Below are positions 43,659-53,216 of a DNA stretch of 56,372 nucleotides, one piece after another (positions within the stretch are counted from its first letter, which is position 1; each line of letters opens with the position of its first letter). The notes under the pieces are model-generated. The model saw only the letters and a list, made by a program, of their open reading frames with translations. It was not told where the DNA came from and searched no databases. The stretch lies in assembly GCF_003096815.1 (NCBI RefSeq), contig NZ_QENY01000004.1, positions 105,414 to 161,785 on the forward strand, written 5' to 3'. Origin of the DNA: Hallella colorans (GTDB lineage Bacteria > Bacteroidota > Bacteroidia > Bacteroidales > Bacteroidaceae). Made by a program: the position numbers and the translations under genes.

Positions 43659-45110
43659 ATGTATATGAATCGATTAAAAACATCTATGGCTGTCGTAGCC
43701 TTCATGGGCTTGCTCTCCGCGTGCAGCGACAACGCGGACGAATTTTTGAACACAGATTCGAGGATGGCCAAAAATTTATCATCCAACGTGTCAAGGGAGA
43801 TTGTAAGCCATACTTTCACCTTTGACGTGCCGGCGGAGACCAAGAATGCGGACTTCGTGGACTGTAAGGCCATCTTGACCAACGTGGAAACGCAAAAGAA
43901 GGATACCATCAGCGTCTTCACAAAAAAAGGCAATCAATATACGGGCGAGCTGTCCATACAGGAGGGCACGTACAACATCGAGATGCAAGGCAAGGTGAAA
44001 TATATCATCGATGTGAACAACTACAAGAAGAAATTGCCAAAAGCCATGATTAAAAAAAATATCAGGGAGGTGGAGGCCATGGTGAAGACAGACATGCCAC
44101 CCATCAACATACAAAAGGGAGGTGACAAGAACACCAATGTGAGGCTGAAAGTGCGCAACCGTCACGAGGGGCTTCTCATCTCGGAGATTTTCTACGCTCA
44201 CACCACAGACCCCGAAGGACGCATATACGTTGACGACACATACATGAAAATAGCCAACAACAGTGACACGGTCATTTACGCCGACGGACTGGCGTTCGTG
44301 GAGACGTTTTTCACCAGCGACGACAAGAACGACTACCAGCCAGACATCATGAGCCAGGCCATGACCTTCAATACCATATACGTGATACCCGGAAGTGGCA
44401 AGGAACATCCCATACAGCCCGGCAAGGAAATCACCATCGCGCTGACGGCAGAGGACCATACCAAGCATAACCCCAACTCCATAGACTTGAGCAAAGCCGA
44501 CTTCGAGATTTGCGACCAAAGTTCAGTCCAGGTCGGAGGCGACAAAGACATGCCCAACGTGCCCAACATGTTGAACTGGTATCCCGGTTTCGAAGGTACT
44601 TTCGCTTTTCACGATAGGGGAGTGAAATCTTATGCCATTGTCAGTCCGGTGTCAATGAATCAACACAATATGAAAAATTTCCGCTATCAGTTCCAGTACC
44701 GTTTCAGTTTTAACGGATTTGAGATGGACATGAAGGAGAGTGAGTTTTTCATGCCAAACGCTTGGGTCGTGGATTGCGTGAACCTCTCCGTTGCCGGAGG
44801 AAACCAGCAGTGGTTGTGCGCCTCGGAAACACTTGACAAAGGATATGCCCACTGTGGAGTGACTGACTTCGATGACGGACGATACAACCACTCCGTGGTG
44901 CGCAAGCGCGAGGGCCACAATTACGTGGAAGAAGACGCCAAAATCAAAGGAGCTCCCGTGGAGTCGACATGGTGGATAGACCCAAACTTGTCCCTTGGCG
45001 GCAAGTGGATAGACACCAACAACTCATCAGAAGATTTCGTGAGCAACTCATGCCCCACATTCATGCAGATGAAATTGAAAAAGACGGGCATCAGGAGAAT
45101 ACACATGTAA
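43659..45110 (+). CDS. DUF4876-like lipoprotein (first copy)
   Basis: The 483-residue lipoprotein has a lipobox LLSAC near residue 22. An N-terminal beta domain (about 45-130) is shared with the small lipoprotein at 41716. A central domain beginning LLISEIFYAHTTDPEGRIYVDDTYMKIANNSDTVIYADGLAF resembles a lamin-tail-like fold and continues to NPNSIDLSKADFEI. A C-terminal part follows (VRKREGHNYVEEDAKI...DTNNSSEDFVSN). It is close to the next gene over its whole length, so the pair arose by tandem duplication. DUF4876 has no known role. A start at 43665 is also possible. Confidence 0.8.
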   Translation: MYMNRLKTSMAVVAFMGLLSACSDNADEFLNTDSRMAKNLSSNVSREIVSHTFTFDVPAETKNADFVDCKAILTNVETQKKDTISVFTKKGNQYTGELSIQEGTYNIEMQGKVKYIIDVNNYKKKLPKAMIKKNIREVEAMVKTDMPPINIQKGGDKNTNVRLKVRNRHEGLLISEIFYAHTTDPEGRIYVDDTYMKIANNSDTVIYADGLAFVETFFTSDDKNDYQPDIMSQAMTFNTIYVIPGSGKEHPIQPGKEITIALTAEDHTKHNPNSIDLSKADFEICDQSSVQVGGDKDMPNVPNMLNWYPGFEGTFAFHDRGVKSYAIVSPVSMNQHNMKNFRYQFQYRFSFNGFEMDMKESEFFMPNAWVVDCVNLSVAGGNQQWLCASETLDKGYAHCGVTDFDDGRYNHSVVRKREGHNYVEEDAKIKGAPVESTWWIDPNLSLGGKWIDTNNSSEDFVSNSCPTFMQMKLKKTGIRRIHM

Positions 45111-45177
45111 ACATCTTATTATATACAGTCAGAGAGGAGGAGGGCAGCCGTCCTCTTCTTCTCATCAACCAATCCAC

Positions 45178-46545
45178 ATGAAAAAAACTATTCATCTCGC
45201 ATTAATGATTGTCGTCGTTCTTCTTTGCTCGTGCGTTAATGACGAAATTCCAGAGCAAGAGGCAAGAATGGTCAAACACACCATCTCGCTCACGATACCA
45301 TATGACGTGCAAGACCCCAAACCGTCGAACGTCAGGGCTGAGCTAACAAACATACAAACCAAAAAGACCTACGAGGCCACCCACTTCAAGATGTCAGGGG
45401 AGATGCTCACTGACGAAATATCGTTGCCCGAGGGGCTCTACAACGTAAAGGTGGACGGCAATCTGACGTACAAGATGGAAATCGTGGACCCGACCAGAAA
45501 GGCCAACAAAAAGAATGCTGTTAAAACCCGCACGCTCAAGGCCACGCTCAAGGCCACGCGGGAGAACGTGAGAATAAAAGCCAGTGACAGCGTCGAGGAC
45601 ACGCGCTTGGCCCTCAACGTGTACAGCGCAAACGAGGGATTTCTCATCACGGAGATATATTTTACGGGTAGCACCACGCCAGACGGATACATGTACACCG
45701 ACGACCAATACATCAAGTTTGGCAATAACAGCGACACGGTGATGTACGCCGACGGCTTGGCATTTATAGAGACCTTCTTCACCAGCGACGACTTGCACGA
45801 CTACCAGCCCAACATTATGGACAAGGCCATGACCATTGTGACCATCTATGTCATACCCGGCTCTGGCAAGGATGTCCCCGTGAAGCCTGGGGAGGAGATC
45901 ACCATCGCCATTACCGCCGAGGACCACACGCTCATAAACCCCAACTCCATAGACTTGAGCAAAGCTGACTTTGAGATTTACGACAGCTGCACGCACCCCG
46001 AAGGCGACCACGACGTGCCTGGCGTGCCCAACCTTGACAACTGGTACGGGGGCTTCGAGGGATGCTTCGTGTTCCACACGCGAGGTGTCAAGTCGTATGG
46101 CATAGCTCGCCCCATGGTGGACAAAAAAACGTACATGACCCAATTCCGCTATCATTTCGGCTACATATTCAGGCAGGGAGACTTTGTTGTCCCGATGAAC
46201 GAATATGAGTATTATATGCCCAACGAGTGGGTGCTCGACGCGGTCAACCTGTCTGTGCCGGCGGCGCACGAGTGGCTGCTCACGTCACCGCGCTTGGACA
46301 AGGGCTACTCTTATTGTGGACACGTGGACTTCGACGAGACGCGCTACACCCACGCGGTGATACGCAAACGGGTTGGACACAAGTACGTGGAAGAGTCGGC
46401 CATCATCAACAACGTACCCGGCACTTGGATGGTGGACCAAAATTTCGGAGAGAAAGGCAAATGGATAGACACAAACAACTCCACCGAGGATTTCGTGCCA
46501 AACGCCCAACCTTCCTATTTCGCCAAGAAACTCAGAAACCTTTAA
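45178..46545 (+). CDS. DUF4876-like lipoprotein (second copy)
   Basis: The 455-residue lipoprotein has a lipobox LLCSC near residue 18. It has the same domain order as the preceding gene. The central blocks are nearly identical (ADGLAFIETFFTSDD, IYVIPGSGK, PNSIDLSKADFEIYD, YCGHVDFDETRYTHAVIRKRVGHKYVEESA), whereas the N-terminal domain and C-terminus have diverged. It is 67 bases behind copy one. Two diverged copies behind one receptor suggest either a heteromeric surface complex or ligand variants. Confidence 0.8.
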   Translation: MKKTIHLALMIVVVLLCSCVNDEIPEQEARMVKHTISLTIPYDVQDPKPSNVRAELTNIQTKKTYEATHFKMSGEMLTDEISLPEGLYNVKVDGNLTYKMEIVDPTRKANKKNAVKTRTLKATLKATRENVRIKASDSVEDTRLALNVYSANEGFLITEIYFTGSTTPDGYMYTDDQYIKFGNNSDTVMYADGLAFIETFFTSDDLHDYQPNIMDKAMTIVTIYVIPGSGKDVPVKPGEEITIAITAEDHTLINPNSIDLSKADFEIYDSCTHPEGDHDVPGVPNLDNWYGGFEGCFVFHTRGVKSYGIARPMVDKKTYMTQFRYHFGYIFRQGDFVVPMNEYEYYMPNEWVLDAVNLSVPAAHEWLLTSPRLDKGYSYCGHVDFDETRYTHAVIRKRVGHKYVEESAIINNVPGTWMVDQNFGEKGKWIDTNNSTEDFVPNAQPSYFAKKLRNL

Positions 46546-46593
46546 CCTGTCAAGCGGCGCGACCGCAAGACCAGAACCTTTTTTAAAACAAAA

Positions 46594-49404
46594 ATGACAA
46601 AAACACTGTTTATACAAACCCTTGTCGCACTGTCTGCCGTGTGCTTTCAGGCCCAAGCCACACCCGTCAAGATAGACAAGACCATCCGTTATGGAAAGCT
46701 TGCCAACGGCATGAGCTATTATATCCGCCACAACGCCCAAACCAAGGGTATCGCCGATTTTTACTTCGCCCAGCGCGTTGGCTCCATTCTTGAGGAGCCG
46801 CGCCAGCGAGGCTTGGCCCACTTCTTGGAGCACATGGCGTTTAACGGCACCGTGCACTTCCCTGGCACTGACAGCCGCCCAGGCATCGTCAAATGGTGCG
46901 AGAGCGTGGGCATCAAGTTTGGCACTAACCTCAACGCATACACCAGCGTGGACCGAACGGTGTACAACATCTCGGCCGCCCCCGTCAAACGCGAGGGCAT
47001 CATCGACTCGTGTCTGCTCATCATGCACGATTGGAGCCACAGCCTGCTGCTCGAGGACAAGGAGATAGACAAGGAAAGGGGAGTGGTGCAAGAGGAATGG
47101 CGCTCGAGACGGGCGGGGATGGCCATGCAACGATTGGCCGAGGAGGCCATGCCCATCATATACCAAGGCAGCAAATATGCGGACAGCATGCCCATTGGCG
47201 ATATGGGCATCGTGATGAATTTTCCCTACCAAGACCTCAGGGACTACTACCACAAATGGTACAGGCCAGACCTGCAAGCCGTCATCGTGGTGGGAGATAT
47301 CGACGTGGACCGCATGGAGAAAAAAATACGTGAGCTTTTTGGAGGCATACCAATGCCCCGAAACGCGGCCCCGCGGCCAATCTTCCCAGTCCCTGACAAC
47401 GAGAGGATGATCGTGCACACGGCCGTGGACAAAGAACAGCCCACCGTCAACTTCTCGCTTTACATGAAGCGAGACGTCACGCCAATGGACAAGCGCGCGA
47501 GCGTGGAGAATTACAAGGACGGATACCTCACCAGCCTTGTGCGCATGATGCTCAACGACCGTCTTGACGAGCTTACGCAAGACAGCGGCACGCCTCTTAT
47601 CTCCGCGTCAGTGGGCGACGGACATTTCTTCTTGGCCAACACAAAAGACGCGTTCGAAATATCAGGCGTTTTCAAGGAGGGACGCGTCGAGGAGGGCATC
47701 CAAGCTGTGGTGGGAGCCGTGCAACAAGCCAGGCAAACAGGATTTACCGCGGCCGAGCTGGAACGTGGCAAGGCCGTGTTGATGAACTACGCCAAGGTGG
47801 ATTACGAGGACCGGAACGACAGGCGCAACGCCGACTTTGTGGAGCAATGTGTGGAGAACTTCCTTGAGGCTGAGCCTATTATAGCTCCCGAGGACGAGCT
47901 GGAGCTTGTGCAGGCACTTGACAAGACCGTCACCATCGCCGACGCGAACCGCATGGCACAAGAAATAATCACCAACAAAAACGAGGTTGCCACGCTGTAC
48001 GCCCCAGACAAGGCGGGAGTGACTCTGCCATCCCACGACCGCATACGCCAAATTGTGGCCCAAGCCCAAAAGTCAAGCTATGCGCCATACGCCGAGAAAG
48101 CCATCGCCGAGAAGCTCGTGGCCCATCTGCCCACACCGGGAAGCATCGTGCGCGAGAAACCATACAAATATGGGTATACAGAGATTACGCTCTCAAACGG
48201 CATGCGCGTATACGCCAAAAAGACCGATTTCGAGACGGACGAGATTTTGATGAACGTTTTCAGCAAGGGAGGCAAGGACATGTACGCGAACCAAGACATG
48301 CCAAACCTTACATATCTCATATCGGGCGCGACAGCGGGAGGAATAGGCGATTTCACGGCGACGGGCTTGGAGAAGAAACTCGCCGGAAACACCGCCGACC
48401 TCATGCCCTTCATCAACGATGAGACAGAGGGCATGAAAGGCAGCGCGACCAAGAAAGACTTGGAGACGCTTTTTCAGTTGGCCTACCTTTATTTCACCGC
48501 CCCGAGACGAGACACGGCGGCTTTCAACAATCTCATGGACCAACAAAAGGAGTTTCTCGCCAACGCTTGTGTTAACCCTCTCATAGCGTACAACGACACG
48601 CTGCACGCCACGGCCTATGGCACCGACAGGCTCGAGTCGATGAGCCAAGACAAATTGAGACGCGTAAGCTATGACCGCGTCATGCAGATTTACAAGGAGA
48701 GATTCGGAAACGCCGCCGATTTCAGTCTCATCCTCACGGGCAATATAGACATGGACAGTCTCAGGCCTTTGCTGTGCCAATACATGGCGTCCTTGCCAGC
48801 CACGGGAGAGCGCGAGGATGTCGGGCGGCTCGGGGCGAGGTTGCGCGATGGCAAGATCACAAAGAAATTCATTAAAAGTCAAAAGACGCCGTCTACCATA
48901 ACAACAATCGTCATCAAGGGAACCATGCCCTACTCGGACCGCAACGACTTGCTCATGGACGCCATCGGCCAGCTGTTGCGCATGGCCTATACCGACAAGG
49001 TGCGAGAAGACAAGGGAGGAGCTTACAACGTGGAGGTGAACGGCAGCCTGGAACGCCATCCAAGAAACGAGGCCCTGCTGCGCATCGCGTTCAGGACGGA
49101 TCCAAAAAAATACGACAAGATCATTCCCATCATCTACCAACAACTCCATCTGCTTGCCAAACAAGGACCGTCACAAGCCGACTTGGACAAAGTGAAGGCT
49201 TATGAGCTGAAGGTGTACCATCAAGTGCTTCGGATGAACAATTATTGGGAATACGTGGTATACAACGACCTTTACAATGGTGTTGACCTTGACACAAATT
49301 TCTCCAACATTGTCAAAGAGACAACTCGCGACGACATCAAGAGCGTGTTGGCCAACCTTTTGGCGCAGGGTAACCAAATAGAGGTAACAATGACTTCAAA
49401 CTGA
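46594..49404 (+). CDS. M16-family zinc metallopeptidase (pitrilysin-like, two-domain)
   Basis: The 936-residue protein has a signal peptide (about 1-22, ending QAQA). The inverted zinc motif HFLEH is at residues 76-80 and the third ligand E157 falls exactly 77 residues after H80, as in pitrilysin. The second M16 half (from about residue 520, YTEITLSNGMRVYAKKTDFETDEILMNVFSKGG) is the non-catalytic one that closes the chamber. It should degrade peptides in the periplasm or at the surface. Position behind the receptor/DUF4876 genes suggests it processes what the receptor imports. Confidence 0.93.
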   Translation: MTKTLFIQTLVALSAVCFQAQATPVKIDKTIRYGKLANGMSYYIRHNAQTKGIADFYFAQRVGSILEEPRQRGLAHFLEHMAFNGTVHFPGTDSRPGIVKWCESVGIKFGTNLNAYTSVDRTVYNISAAPVKREGIIDSCLLIMHDWSHSLLLEDKEIDKERGVVQEEWRSRRAGMAMQRLAEEAMPIIYQGSKYADSMPIGDMGIVMNFPYQDLRDYYHKWYRPDLQAVIVVGDIDVDRMEKKIRELFGGIPMPRNAAPRPIFPVPDNERMIVHTAVDKEQPTVNFSLYMKRDVTPMDKRASVENYKDGYLTSLVRMMLNDRLDELTQDSGTPLISASVGDGHFFLANTKDAFEISGVFKEGRVEEGIQAVVGAVQQARQTGFTAAELERGKAVLMNYAKVDYEDRNDRRNADFVEQCVENFLEAEPIIAPEDELELVQALDKTVTIADANRMAQEIITNKNEVATLYAPDKAGVTLPSHDRIRQIVAQAQKSSYAPYAEKAIAEKLVAHLPTPGSIVREKPYKYGYTEITLSNGMRVYAKKTDFETDEILMNVFSKGGKDMYANQDMPNLTYLISGATAGGIGDFTATGLEKKLAGNTADLMPFINDETEGMKGSATKKDLETLFQLAYLYFTAPRRDTAAFNNLMDQQKEFLANACVNPLIAYNDTLHATAYGTDRLESMSQDKLRRVSYDRVMQIYKERFGNAADFSLILTGNIDMDSLRPLLCQYMASLPATGEREDVGRLGARLRDGKITKKFIKSQKTPSTITTIVIKGTMPYSDRNDLLMDAIGQLLRMAYTDKVREDKGGAYNVEVNGSLERHPRNEALLRIAFRTDPKKYDKIIPIIYQQLHLLAKQGPSQADLDKVKAYELKVYHQVLRMNNYWEYVVYNDLYNGVDLDTNFSNIVKETTRDDIKSVLANLLAQGNQIEVTMTSN

Positions 49405-49431
49405 TAACAACACTTTAAACTTAAAATTATT

Positions 49432-50568
49432 ATGAGACCATTTCTTTACACAGTTCTGATCTCTTGCGCGTTATTTTGCGCGCAAGAGTCTATGGCAAAC
49501 GCCAACTCTCCCCAAAATGTCACCCGGGCAACCGCCAAACCCAAAAAAGAAGACATGGGGATCATGAAGTTTAAAAAGGTAGATCCCACGATAAGACGGC
49601 CTATCTACATGACATTCACGCCTGCGCCCAAACGCGAGCGCAACTTGTTTCTTGAGGGAGACCCAATCATCAAATGGGAACTTCCCGGATATGGCAACCA
49701 AGAAAACATGGAAATATGGGGAGAGGGCACCTTCATCATCAGGGGCAACGTGGAAAAACTTGATTTCAGGCAATGCTATTGCATCACCGACATAGATCTC
49801 ACGGGCAACAAATACCTCAAGGAGGTCACTATCGGTATCGTGGGGTGTGACGAGCTGAGGATACCCGAGACGGTGGAAAAACTCAAGGTCGTAAAAACAC
49901 ACATGAAACAAATCGTGATACCGGAGAACAGCCAATTGCAAAAAGTGGAGTTTTACAACAATCAAGATTTTGAGGCCGTGAACATGGGCAAGTGCGACAA
50001 CCTTACCTATTTTGACGTGTCATTCTGCCCCAAGCTCACCAAGGCCGTGTTCTCCGACTGCAAAAAACTCAAACTTGTCGACATGTCTGGCTGCAAGGGG
50101 CTTGGGACCGACATGAGGATAACGGACATGCCCGATTTGGAACAGGTCTACATGGAGAACTGCAACTTCAAAACCGTTGACATGTCCAACTGCCCCCAAC
50201 TTAAGGTGGTCAGTGTCATCGGCAACCCTCTTGAAGGCGACGCCTTGGACAAACTCGTAGCCACGCTGCCCACAATCCCCGGGGAACTCGATGGCAAGCA
50301 CGCTTTATTGTTAAAAAAAGAAGGCGACAACATGAAGTGCACAAGTGAGCAAATGAGAGCCATGAAAGACAAGGGCTGGATGCCCATAAAAATTGTAGGA
50401 CGAGATTCCTTTCCCATGACCGACTCTGATTGCACTGGCGTTCGTGGTCTCAACATGGACAACCCCAAGGAGGACTTGTGGTTCAACATGCAAGGACAGC
50501 GCATACAGAAACCCACGGCCAAGGGGCTTTACATCCACAACGGCAAGAAAATATTGATTTCACAATAA
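49432..50568 (+). CDS. Secreted short-LRR protein with sorting-type tail (paralogue)
   Basis: The 378-residue precursor has a signal peptide ending near MANA (residue 24). It has the same plan as the protein at 35949: a basic N-terminal linker, irregular LRR turns (KVVKTHMKQIVIPENSQLQKVEFYNNQDFEAVNMGKCDNLTYFDVSFCPKL), a charged helix with CTSEQMRAMKDKGWMPIKI and the tail WFNMQGQRIQKPTAKGLYIHNGKKILISQ. Identity to its paralogue is highest in the last 80 residues. It lies 27 bases behind the peptidase. Confidence 0.78.
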   Translation: MRPFLYTVLISCALFCAQESMANANSPQNVTRATAKPKKEDMGIMKFKKVDPTIRRPIYMTFTPAPKRERNLFLEGDPIIKWELPGYGNQENMEIWGEGTFIIRGNVEKLDFRQCYCITDIDLTGNKYLKEVTIGIVGCDELRIPETVEKLKVVKTHMKQIVIPENSQLQKVEFYNNQDFEAVNMGKCDNLTYFDVSFCPKLTKAVFSDCKKLKLVDMSGCKGLGTDMRITDMPDLEQVYMENCNFKTVDMSNCPQLKVVSVIGNPLEGDALDKLVATLPTIPGELDGKHALLLKKEGDNMKCTSEQMRAMKDKGWMPIKIVGRDSFPMTDSDCTGVRGLNMDNPKEDLWFNMQGQRIQKPTAKGLYIHNGKKILISQ

Positions 50569-50720
50569 ACAAGGTATCGTGCTCGCGGTGTCTCCTGACG
50601 CGCTCGCGGGAGGCGCCGGCACGATAAAAAGTAGACAATGTCACGGCGGCGAGGAGAAAAGCGAGACGCGCACAAATAGAGTTCGCCCAACAAACACGGC
50701 CCACATATTATCCATTACGC

Positions 50721-52697
50721 ATGAGAAGTACACTGTTCACCATGATGTTCCTGCTTATGGGCATCTGTCTTCGCGCCCAACAAGTGTCTCCCGGCGAGGC
50801 GCGGCGCGAGGCGGAGGCTTTCGCCATGGCGCGCCATACGCGGACGCGGGCCCAAGCCCATGAGAGCGTGTCGCTCGCTTTCAAGTCTGACGATGACGGT
50901 CGTCCCACCTCCTACTATGTCTTTAACGTTGACGGTGGGCGGGGCTTTGCCATCATATCTGGCGACAAACGAACGCCCAAAATTCTTGGGTACGCGGACA
51001 GCGGCCAAATAGACCGGCGCGATATGCCCGCCCCGATGGCCCTGTTGCTCAAGTCGTACCAACAAGATATACAAGCCATGCGTCGCGCGCCGTCTCCGCG
51101 TCGCGCCGTCCCCGCGTTGGCATCTACGGCCGCGCGCCACGCCGTGGAGCCCATCGTCAAGTCTAAATGGAACCAATTGTGGCCTTATTATCTGCAATGC
51201 CCAATGGCGGACGGCAAGCCCACCCCCACGGGATGCGTGGCGACGGCCATGGCGCAAGTGATGTTCGCCCAGCGATGTCCGTCCACGCGGACCACGAGGC
51301 CCATACCGTCGGACCGTTACGAAGCCCACGCCACGGGCAAGGATTTCATGCCACGCCACGCTTTTGAATGGGACAAGATGCTCGACGACTACAAAAAAGG
51401 CAGCTCCGACGAGCAAAACCAAGCCGTGGCCTATCTCATGCGGCAATGTGGCGCGGCGGTCATGATGGACTATTCGCCGTATGGGTCCACCGCCCCCGAC
51501 AATCTCATAGTGCCTGCCCTTGTCAATTATTTTGGCTATGACGCTGACGCCACGCTCGTCATCAGAGACTTTTATACCACCGAGGAGTGGACGGACATGA
51601 TTTACGACGAGGTGGCCGCCGGTCGGCCGGTCATATACGTGGCATCCTCGCCCACAGACGGCACGCACGCTTTTGTGTGCGACGGCTACCGCCAAGGAGA
51701 TTATTTTCATGTCAACTGGGGATGGGGCGGCTCGCGCGACGGTTACTTTCGCCTGTCCGTGCTCAACGCCTACGCCCCCGACGGTATAGGCAACACCGAG
51801 GGATACACCATCTTTCACTCGGCGGCCATAGGCCTGCAACCCGAGGATCATGTCGTGACACGCCCATTGGTGCAGGTCACCGAGCTCGCGTTCAAACCGC
51901 GATTGGTCAAGCGCGACGATCCTGCCCAAGACTTCAAGCCCCTACGTTGCTCGTTCTCTTACAAAAACATCATGGCGGTACCCATCCGCGCGGAGGTTGG
52001 CTTGGGCTTGTTCGTAGGTGGCAAGCTGGAGCGCGCGCTCATCGAGCGGGCGCAAACGCTCGAGCCCGGCGAGGAGACCAAAATGGAGGGCGTGACCTTG
52101 GGATCTATCGGCGTTCGCCACGACGGAGCCGCCATAGCTCCGATATGCCGCACCCAAGGCGACGACAAATGGATGAAATGTACCAACACCGACGCGTTCT
52201 CGTATGTTTTGAGCGTTGGCGAGCGCAAGATGTTTGTCAGGCGCGGCGACATACCGCAGCCCAAGCCACGGCTCAGGGTGGACAATGTGACCCTTATCGG
52301 CGACATGACCGCTGGTGAGTACCAATTTATCCGCGCCACCATAACAAACGTGGGTGGCAGTTTCAGCGGACAACTCTTTCTGTACGTGGATGGGGAAAAG
52401 GCTGGGTACATGGGAGCCTATATCGGCGCCGCCGCCACGGACAGCGTCGCTTTCACTTTCATGTCCCAACGGCAAGGCCGGCACGTCTTCTCCATCGAGA
52501 ACGCGGAGGGCGCGAAACTCTATGAGGGCCACATGGACATAGTGCCCACCGGCGTGGTTCCCATTCCGTCCACAGAAAGCCACTCGTCTGGCGCTTTCCG
52601 CCATCCTGACAGATGGTTCGACTTGCTCGGGCGGCAAACGCCACGGCCAAGGGCGCGAGGCGTTTACATCTTGGGGAGAAAAAAAATAGCCTTTTAG
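50721..52697 (+). CDS. C10-family cysteine peptidase (streptopain/interpain type)
   Basis: The 658-residue secreted protease has a signal peptide (1-20, ending LRAQ). Its inhibitory prodomain (about 21-145) includes YYVFNVDGGRGFAIISGDKRTPKILGY. The catalytic domain has nucleophile C172 in PTGCVATAMAQVM, general base H316 in DGTHAFVCDGY, and the FHVNWGWGG loop. After the catalytic domain (about 145-355) come Ig-like beta domains and the tail WFDLLGRQTPRPRARGVYILGRKKI. The enzyme class cleaves host proteins in streptococci and Prevotella intermedia. It ends the same-strand cluster and is separated from the LRR gene by 152 bases. Confidence 0.93.
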   Translation: MRSTLFTMMFLLMGICLRAQQVSPGEARREAEAFAMARHTRTRAQAHESVSLAFKSDDDGRPTSYYVFNVDGGRGFAIISGDKRTPKILGYADSGQIDRRDMPAPMALLLKSYQQDIQAMRRAPSPRRAVPALASTAARHAVEPIVKSKWNQLWPYYLQCPMADGKPTPTGCVATAMAQVMFAQRCPSTRTTRPIPSDRYEAHATGKDFMPRHAFEWDKMLDDYKKGSSDEQNQAVAYLMRQCGAAVMMDYSPYGSTAPDNLIVPALVNYFGYDADATLVIRDFYTTEEWTDMIYDEVAAGRPVIYVASSPTDGTHAFVCDGYRQGDYFHVNWGWGGSRDGYFRLSVLNAYAPDGIGNTEGYTIFHSAAIGLQPEDHVVTRPLVQVTELAFKPRLVKRDDPAQDFKPLRCSFSYKNIMAVPIRAEVGLGLFVGGKLERALIERAQTLEPGEETKMEGVTLGSIGVRHDGAAIAPICRTQGDDKWMKCTNTDAFSYVLSVGERKMFVRRGDIPQPKPRLRVDNVTLIGDMTAGEYQFIRATITNVGGSFSGQLFLYVDGEKAGYMGAYIGAAATDSVAFTFMSQRQGRHVFSIENAEGAKLYEGHMDIVPTGVVPIPSTESHSSGAFRHPDRWFDLLGRQTPRPRARGVYILGRKKIAF

Positions 52698-53106
52698 CGC
52701 AACTTGGCTAATCCCACTGGCCCGTTTTCCATCCTCGCATGTCAAAAAACGGCTCAGAGCTGATATTTAATGGGGGAGCAAATGGCTCAGTAGGTATTTA
52801 CTTTTGGTGGAATACCGTAGGTCCCTACGATTGTGGTAACCATGTATAACCGCAAACAGGATTAAAAACAGGAAGGCATGATGTAGGCACAAAAGTTCGC
52901 ACGCACAAATTTCTACCGCGCTCAGACGCTTCTTGAGTCCAGTGCAGCCATCTTCATTCATTCTTTGCTCCCCATTCTTCTCTCCTTGCTCCCCATTCTT
53001 CATCTTGTAAAATATAATTACTGTTTTTTGATCATTATTTTTGAGTCATCCAGAGCAAAAAGGGCTATCTTTTTTTGTCAAAACCAAGTAGAGCTTTATC
53101 AAAAAT
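52698..53106. other. Non-coding stretch after the protease gene
   Basis: About 410 bases without a supported gene. A direct repeat TGCTCCCCATTCTT occurs twice (about 52965 and 52986) and makes a misleading minus-strand frame of 78 codons. No terminator is obvious after the protease stop. Confidence 0.4.
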
Positions 53107-53216
53107 CATAAGAGAGCTGCGATTGGTGCTTTCTCATAGCATGATTAGGCCTCATTGGCAGCGCGGAAGAGTCTCAATCACGCTGCGATTGCAACCTTGT
53201 CATCATGCCATTTGAT
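53107..53216. repeat. 22-bp-period dyad repeat array D
   Basis: Five units start at 53107, 53129, 53151, 53173 and 53195, all exactly 22 bases apart. Examples are CTTTCTCATAGCATGATTAG (53129-53148) and CTCAATCACGCTGCGATTGC (53173-53192). They share the consensus and joints (TG, GC) of the arrays at 10117, 18503 and 27546. Confidence 0.65.

Noticed and set aside
52767..53003. 78-codon minus-strand frame with a repetitive MKNGEQGEKNGEQ start
   Set aside because: The start comes from a short direct repeat of TGCTCCCCATTCTT and the rest has no recognisable features.
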